Origin: Bacteroides sp.
GTDB lineage: Bacteria; Bacteroidota; Bacteroidia; Bacteroidales; Bacteroidaceae
Direction: 5' to 3'
Assembly: GCA_015060705.1 (NCBI GenBank)
Contig: SUXY01000003.1
Coordinates: forward strand, 1-64,000
DNA: 64,000 bases
The translations under genes and the position numbers were made by a program. The notes under the pieces are model-generated. The model had not been told where the DNA came from. It saw nothing but the letters and a program-made list of their open reading frames with translations, and did no database searches. Within the stretch, counting starts at the first letter, position 1. Every line of letters begins with the position of its first letter. Below are positions 60,162-64,000 of this stretch, one piece after another.

Positions 60162-60827
60162 ATGAAAAAACACATCATCATAGTAGCCGGTGGCAAAGGA
60201 TTACGGATGGGTGGAGACATTCCCAAACAGTTTCTGCCCGTCTGTGGAAAGCCTGTGCTGATGCGTACAATGGAGGCTTTCTATGCTTATGATGCCGACA
60301 TTCATATCATTTTGGTACTTCCGGTCAGCCAACAAGCTTATTGGAAGGAACTTTGTCAGGAATATCAGTTTGCCTTGTCGCACGATATTGCCAATGGCGG
60401 AGATACCCGCTTCCATTCGGTCATGAACGGTTTGGCTTTGGTGGAAGGTGATGGTTTGGTGGGAGTACATGACGGCGTGCGTCCGTTTGTATCTCAGGAA
60501 GTAATTGCCCGTTGTTATGGAGAAGCTGCTGATTGCAAAGCGGTGATTCCGGTGATTGATGTGGTGGAAACGGTACGTCATCTGACGGAGGAAGGTAGTG
60601 AGACCGTCCCTCGTGACCGCTATAAATTGGTTCAGACTCCTCAGGTGTTTGAGGTGGCCTTGTTGCGTAGGGCCTATCAACAAACGTATACCGACTTGTT
60701 TACCGACGATGCTTCGGTCGTAGAAGCTTTGGGTGAGAAGGTGCATTTGGTACAAGGCAATCGTGAAAATATCAAACTGACAACTCCTTTCGATTTGAAG
60801 TTGGCAGAAATGTTATGTTTGACATAA
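60162..60827 (+). CDS. ispD: 2-C-methyl-D-erythritol 4-phosphate cytidylyltransferase
   Basis: The 221-residue enzyme of the MEP isoprenoid pathway joins CTP and methylerythritol 4-phosphate. Motifs: [18 protein letters not shown] for nucleotide binding, [26 protein letters not shown] and [13 protein letters not shown]. Length fits the family. It overlaps recG by 13 bases. Confidence 0.95.
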   Translation: MKKHIIIVAGGKGLRMGGDIPKQFLPVCGKPVLMRTMEAFYAYDADIHIILVLPVSQQAYWKELCQEYQFALSHDIANGGDTRFHSVMNGLALVEGDGLVGVHDGVRPFVSQEVIARCYGEAADCKAVIPVIDVVETVRHLTEEGSETVPRDRYKLVQTPQVFEVALLRRAYQQTYTDLFTDDASVVEALGEKVHLVQGNRENIKLTTPFDLKLAEMLCLT

Positions 60828-62911
60828 CGACACGCGACATAAAGTATCTGCAAGGTGTTGGTCCTCAACGGGCTACCATGCTGAACAAGGAATTGAACAT
60901 CTATTCCTTGCGTGATTTATTATATTATTTCCCCTATAAATATGTTGATAGGAGCCGTCTATATTATATCCATGAAATAGACGGTAACATGCCCTATATT
61001 CAGCTGAAAGGACAAATCCTTAGTTTTGAAACCGTAGGAGAGGGGCGTCAACGACGATTGGTGGCCCATTTTTCGGACGGAACGGGAGTTGTTGACTTGG
61101 TTTGGTTTCAAGGCATCAAATACTTGATGGGTCGATACAAGGCACACGAAGACTACATCGTGTTCGGTAAGCCGACCGTATTCAATGGACGCATCAATGT
61201 AGCCCATCCGGATATTGATCCGGCCAAGGAATTGACGTTGTCTACCATGGGGCTTCAACCCTATTATAATACGACGGAAAAGATGAAACGGGCAGGGTTG
61301 AACTCTCATGCTTTGGAAAAGTTGATGAACAATGCTTTTGCCTTGCTTCAAGGAACACTTCCGGAAACGTTGAGTGACCATTTGGTGGAAAAGCATCACT
61401 TGATGTCCTTGGATGAGGCTTTGCGGAACATCCATTTCCCTCAAAGTCCGGAGAAATTGCGTCATGCACAATATCGGTTGAAGTTCGAAGAACTCTTTTA
61501 TGTACAGCTGAATATCTTGCGCTATACGAAGGACCGTCAACGGAAATACCGGGGATTGGTCTTTGAACGAGTGGGTGAGGTGTTCAATACTTTCTATGCT
61601 CAGAATCTTCCTTTTCAATTAACAGGAGCTCAAAAGCGTGTGATCAAGGAAATCCGAAAGGATATGGGCAGTGGCCGACAGATGAACCGTTTGCTGCAAG
61701 GGGATGTGGGAAGCGGAAAGACTCTCGTTGCTTTGATGTCCATGCTGATAGCATTGGATAATGGTTATCAGGCATGTATGATGGCTCCAACGGAAATTTT
61801 GGCAGCTCAGCATTATGAGACTATCCAGCAGTTGCTTTTTGGTATGGATGTGCGGGTGGAATTGTTGATGGGGTCGGTCAAAGGCAAGAAACGCGAGGAG
61901 ATATTGAAAGGATTGTTGACCGGAGAAGTGCAGATTCTGATTGGAACTCATGCTGTCTTGGAAGATACGGTCAATTTTACTTCGTTAGGCATGGTGGTCA
62001 TCGACGAACAGCATCGTTTTGGAGTGGCTCAACGTGCCAAGTTGTGGGCGAAGAATACTTGTCCTCCCCATGTGTTGGTCATGACGGCAACCCCTATTCC
62101 CCGTACATTGGCCATGACACTTTATGGCGATTTGGATGTGTCGGTTATCGACGAACTTCCTCCAGGTAGAAAGCCTATCCAAACCATTCACCAATTCGAC
62201 AACCGACGGGCAAGTCTGTATGCCGGTATTCGGAAGCAAATCGGAGAAGGGCGTCAGGTGTATATTGTCTATCCGTTGATTAAGGAAAGTGAAAAGATCG
62301 ATATCAAGAACTTGGAAGAAGGATACGGACATATCTGTGCTGAATTTCCGGAATGCAAGGTCAGCAAGGTACATGGACAGATGAAGCCCGCCGAGAAAGA
62401 TGCGGAAATGCAACGTTTTGTCAATGGGGAGACCCAGATCATGGTTGCTACGACTGTGATTGAGGTAGGGGTGAATGTACCCAATGCATCGGTCATGGTC
62501 ATTGAAAATGCAGAACGTTTCGGATTGTCGCAATTGCATCAGTTGCGTGGACGGGTCGGACGTGGAGCCGACCAGTCTTATTGTATTTTGGTTACATCTT
62601 ACAAACTGTCGGAAGAAACCCGAAAACGATTGGAAATTATGGTGCAAACTAATGATGGGTTTGAAATTGCAGAGGCGGATTTGAAGCTTCGGGGACCGGG
62701 TGATTTGGAAGGAACTCAACAAAGTGGAGTGGCTTTTGATCTAAAGATTGCCGATATTGCCCGGGACGGACAATTGTTGCAGCATGTTCGTGAAATTGCT
62801 GCTGAAATCATTGACAAAGATCCGACCGGAATCTTGCCGGAAAATGAGGTGTTGTGGCGACAACTTCAATCGTTGCGGAAGACAAATATCAATTGGGCAG
62901 CCATTTCATAA
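60815..62911 (+). CDS. recG: ATP-dependent DNA helicase RecG
   Basis: The 698-residue helicase remodels stalled forks and recombination intermediates. An N-terminal wedge domain (residues about 1-240; the OB part includes [18 protein letters not shown]) is followed by the helicase core. Motifs: [14 protein letters not shown] (Walker A), [14 protein letters not shown] (DEQH box), [24 protein letters not shown] and the [12 protein letters not shown] block. The start at 60815 ([17 protein letters not shown]) is inside the ispD end, a common coupling arrangement. Confidence 0.97.
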   Translation: MFDITTRDIKYLQGVGPQRATMLNKELNIYSLRDLLYYFPYKYVDRSRLYYIHEIDGNMPYIQLKGQILSFETVGEGRQRRLVAHFSDGTGVVDLVWFQGIKYLMGRYKAHEDYIVFGKPTVFNGRINVAHPDIDPAKELTLSTMGLQPYYNTTEKMKRAGLNSHALEKLMNNAFALLQGTLPETLSDHLVEKHHLMSLDEALRNIHFPQSPEKLRHAQYRLKFEELFYVQLNILRYTKDRQRKYRGLVFERVGEVFNTFYAQNLPFQLTGAQKRVIKEIRKDMGSGRQMNRLLQGDVGSGKTLVALMSMLIALDNGYQACMMAPTEILAAQHYETIQQLLFGMDVRVELLMGSVKGKKREEILKGLLTGEVQILIGTHAVLEDTVNFTSLGMVVIDEQHRFGVAQRAKLWAKNTCPPHVLVMTATPIPRTLAMTLYGDLDVSVIDELPPGRKPIQTIHQFDNRRASLYAGIRKQIGEGRQVYIVYPLIKESEKIDIKNLEEGYGHICAEFPECKVSKVHGQMKPAEKDAEMQRFVNGETQIMVATTVIEVGVNVPNASVMVIENAERFGLSQLHQLRGRVGRGADQSYCILVTSYKLSEETRKRLEIMVQTNDGFEIAEADLKLRGPGDLEGTQQSGVAFDLKIADIARDGQLLQHVREIAAEIIDKDPTGILPENEVLWRQLQSLRKTNINWAAIS

Positions 62912-63008
62912 ACGATATCGAAGAACATTTTAAGGGTTTTCACGTTATTTAAATGAAAGGTAAGAGAAAAAGGCGCAGAAAATACAACTTTTTCTCAGAT
63001 TATTATTG

Positions 63009-63016
63009 TAACTTTG
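63009..63016 (+). promoter_or_regulatory. -7 box of ndk
   Basis: TAACTTTG matches TAnnTTTG and lies 49 bases upstream of the ndk start. The -33 region is only T-rich. Confidence 0.6.
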
Positions 63017-63065
63017 GGGCGGAATTTGAAAACTGAGTAAATCATAACCTTAAAAGAACCTAGAT

Positions 63066-63530
63066 ATGTTAGAAAAAACACTCGTAATTTTGAAGCCTTG
63101 TACCATTCAAAGAGCTTTGATTGGTGAAGTTATCAACCGATTTGAACGCAAAGGTTTGCGCCTTGCAGGTATGAAAATGGTTCAGTTGACAGATGAAATA
63201 CTCAGTGAACATTATGCTCATTTGAGCGAAAAGCCTTTCTTCCAACGCGTGAAGGATGCGATGATGGTATGCCCGGTGATTGTATGTTGTTTCGAAGGTG
63301 TAGGTGCTATTGAAGCTGTTCGCATGATTACAGGTCCTACAACAGGCCGTAAGGCTCCTGCTGGAACAATCCGTGGTGATTATAGCATGAGTTTCCAGGA
63401 AAATATCGTTCACGCATCAGACTCTCCTGAAACTGCAGAAGCAGAATTGAAGAGATTCTTCAAGCCGGAAGAAATTTTTGAATACAAGCAGTCAACTTTC
63501 GACAACTTGTATGCTAACGATGAATTTTAA
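63066..63530 (+). CDS. ndk: Nucleoside diphosphate kinase
   Basis: The 154-residue enzyme transfers phosphate between nucleoside tri- and diphosphates through a phosphohistidine. Motifs: LVILKPCTIQRALIGEVI at the start, TGPTTGRKAPAGTIRGDYSM and ENIVHASDSPETAEAEL with the active histidine. It is transcribed from its own promoter, separate from recG. Confidence 0.97.
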   Translation: MLEKTLVILKPCTIQRALIGEVINRFERKGLRLAGMKMVQLTDEILSEHYAHLSEKPFFQRVKDAMMVCPVIVCCFEGVGAIEAVRMITGPTTGRKAPAGTIRGDYSMSFQENIVHASDSPETAEAELKRFFKPEEIFEYKQSTFDNLYANDEF

Positions 63531-63553
63531 TTGAAGATATTAGATAAGGACGA

Positions 63554-64000
63554 ATGATTTTGAAATGCATTAAAGTAGTCGCATTAGCCGCTTTCGCGCT
63601 GGTAAGCCTGAACGTTTCTGGTCAGGACTTGTTGGCTCGCCAAGCTCCTATTGATAAGAAATTGAAGGCAATTGATTCGATTGCGTTGATTCGTCAGATC
63701 CAGAAGGAAATGGCAGCCCTTCCAGGTTATGACCTTTATCCGGATTGGAACAATCAACGGGTTCATGCATTTGGTACTAAGGTAGAGATACCTGATACTT
63801 TCCGTATCGATATGCGCGATTTCTGTATGCCGACTACCAATACCAAGATAACCTCCAAATTTGGCCCACGCCGTCGTCGTATGCACAATGGTATAGACGT
63901 GAAAGTTTATATCGGTGATACCATCCGTTCTGCATTCAGCGGTAAGGTGCGTATGGTGAAATATGAACGTCGTGGCTATGGAAAATATGTGGTGATTCGC
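63554..64000 (+). CDS. M23 family peptidase, N-terminal part (cut by window edge)
   Basis: The frame begins MILKCIKVVALAAFALVSLN, a signal peptide ending near VSGQD, and runs open to the last base (149 codons). After a helical linker of about 50 residues a LytM-like M23 domain starts: ITSKFGPRRRRMHNGIDVKV carries the first zinc ligands H and D. M23 enzymes cut peptidoglycan cross-bridges in the periplasm. The rest of the catalytic domain, including the HxH motif, lies beyond the window. It starts 23 bases after ndk. Confidence 0.88.
   Translation, partial: MILKCIKVVALAAFALVSLNVSGQDLLARQAPIDKKLKAIDSIALIRQIQKEMAALPGYDLYPDWNNQRVHAFGTKVEIPDTFRIDMRDFCMPTTNTKITSKFGPRRRRMHNGIDVKVYIGDTIRSAFSGKVRMVKYERRGYGKYVVIR

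Overview
The window reads as chromosomal DNA of a member of the order Bacteroidales, most likely a Bacteroides/Phocaeicola-like gut bacterium. The evidence is the TAnnTTTG type of -7 promoter box, scarce Shine-Dalgarno sequences, TonB-dependent receptors with carboxypeptidase-like N-terminal extensions, DUF4249 lipoproteins, FecR/ECF sigma pairs, NVEALA peptides with beta-propeller lipoproteins, and PG0541- and BlaI/M56-type genes. No rRNA, tRNA, CRISPR array, integrase or complete insertion sequence was seen.

Layout. 1-7380: end of trmB, an Mrp/NBP35 ATPase, a BlaI repressor with an M56 sensor protease that ends in two TonB C-terminal domains, a double SGNH hydrolase and an MsbA-like ABC exporter. 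7539-23141: a duplicated four-gene outer-membrane module (small periplasmic protein, STN-containing TonB-dependent receptor, DUF4249 lipoprotein, MG2/plug-like periplasmic protein). Its two copies flank an ECF sigma factor, a FecR anti-sigma factor and an STN protein without a barrel. This looks like a cell-surface signalling and uptake unit with a central regulator. 23161-31765: a palindromic repeat, a coiled-coil membrane protein, malate dehydrogenase, a fimbrillin/GLUG lipoprotein, glutamate dehydrogenase and a large receiver-plus-PEP/pyruvate-binding protein. 31766-33084: a repeat-rich, gene-poor stretch with a broken Abi gene.

33085-43657 is the most unusual region. A membrane-spanning winged-helix regulator precedes three successive cassettes, each starting with a small secreted NVEALA peptide gene followed by a six-bladed beta-propeller protein. 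The third genes differ: a thioredoxin-like/DUF1573 lipoprotein, a transglutaminase-like lipoprotein, and a signal peptidase I with an O-antigen-ligase-like TPR membrane protein. A tandem/inverted 10-bp repeat array sits between the regulator and the first peptide gene. I read it as a peptide secretion or maturation system of unknown purpose.

43692-53958: a second glutamate dehydrogenase, malic enzyme with an overlapping 59-residue membrane protein gene, and a TolC/MFP/RND efflux operon with a PG0541 protein. 54030-64000: housekeeping and envelope genes: a nuclease-phosphatase fusion with NAD kinase, then pdxJ-exbB-exbD-tonB-DJ-1-ispD-recG as one compact run, ndk, and the start of an M23 peptidase. 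The second exbBD-tonB-powered part of the window would energise the receptors of the first part.
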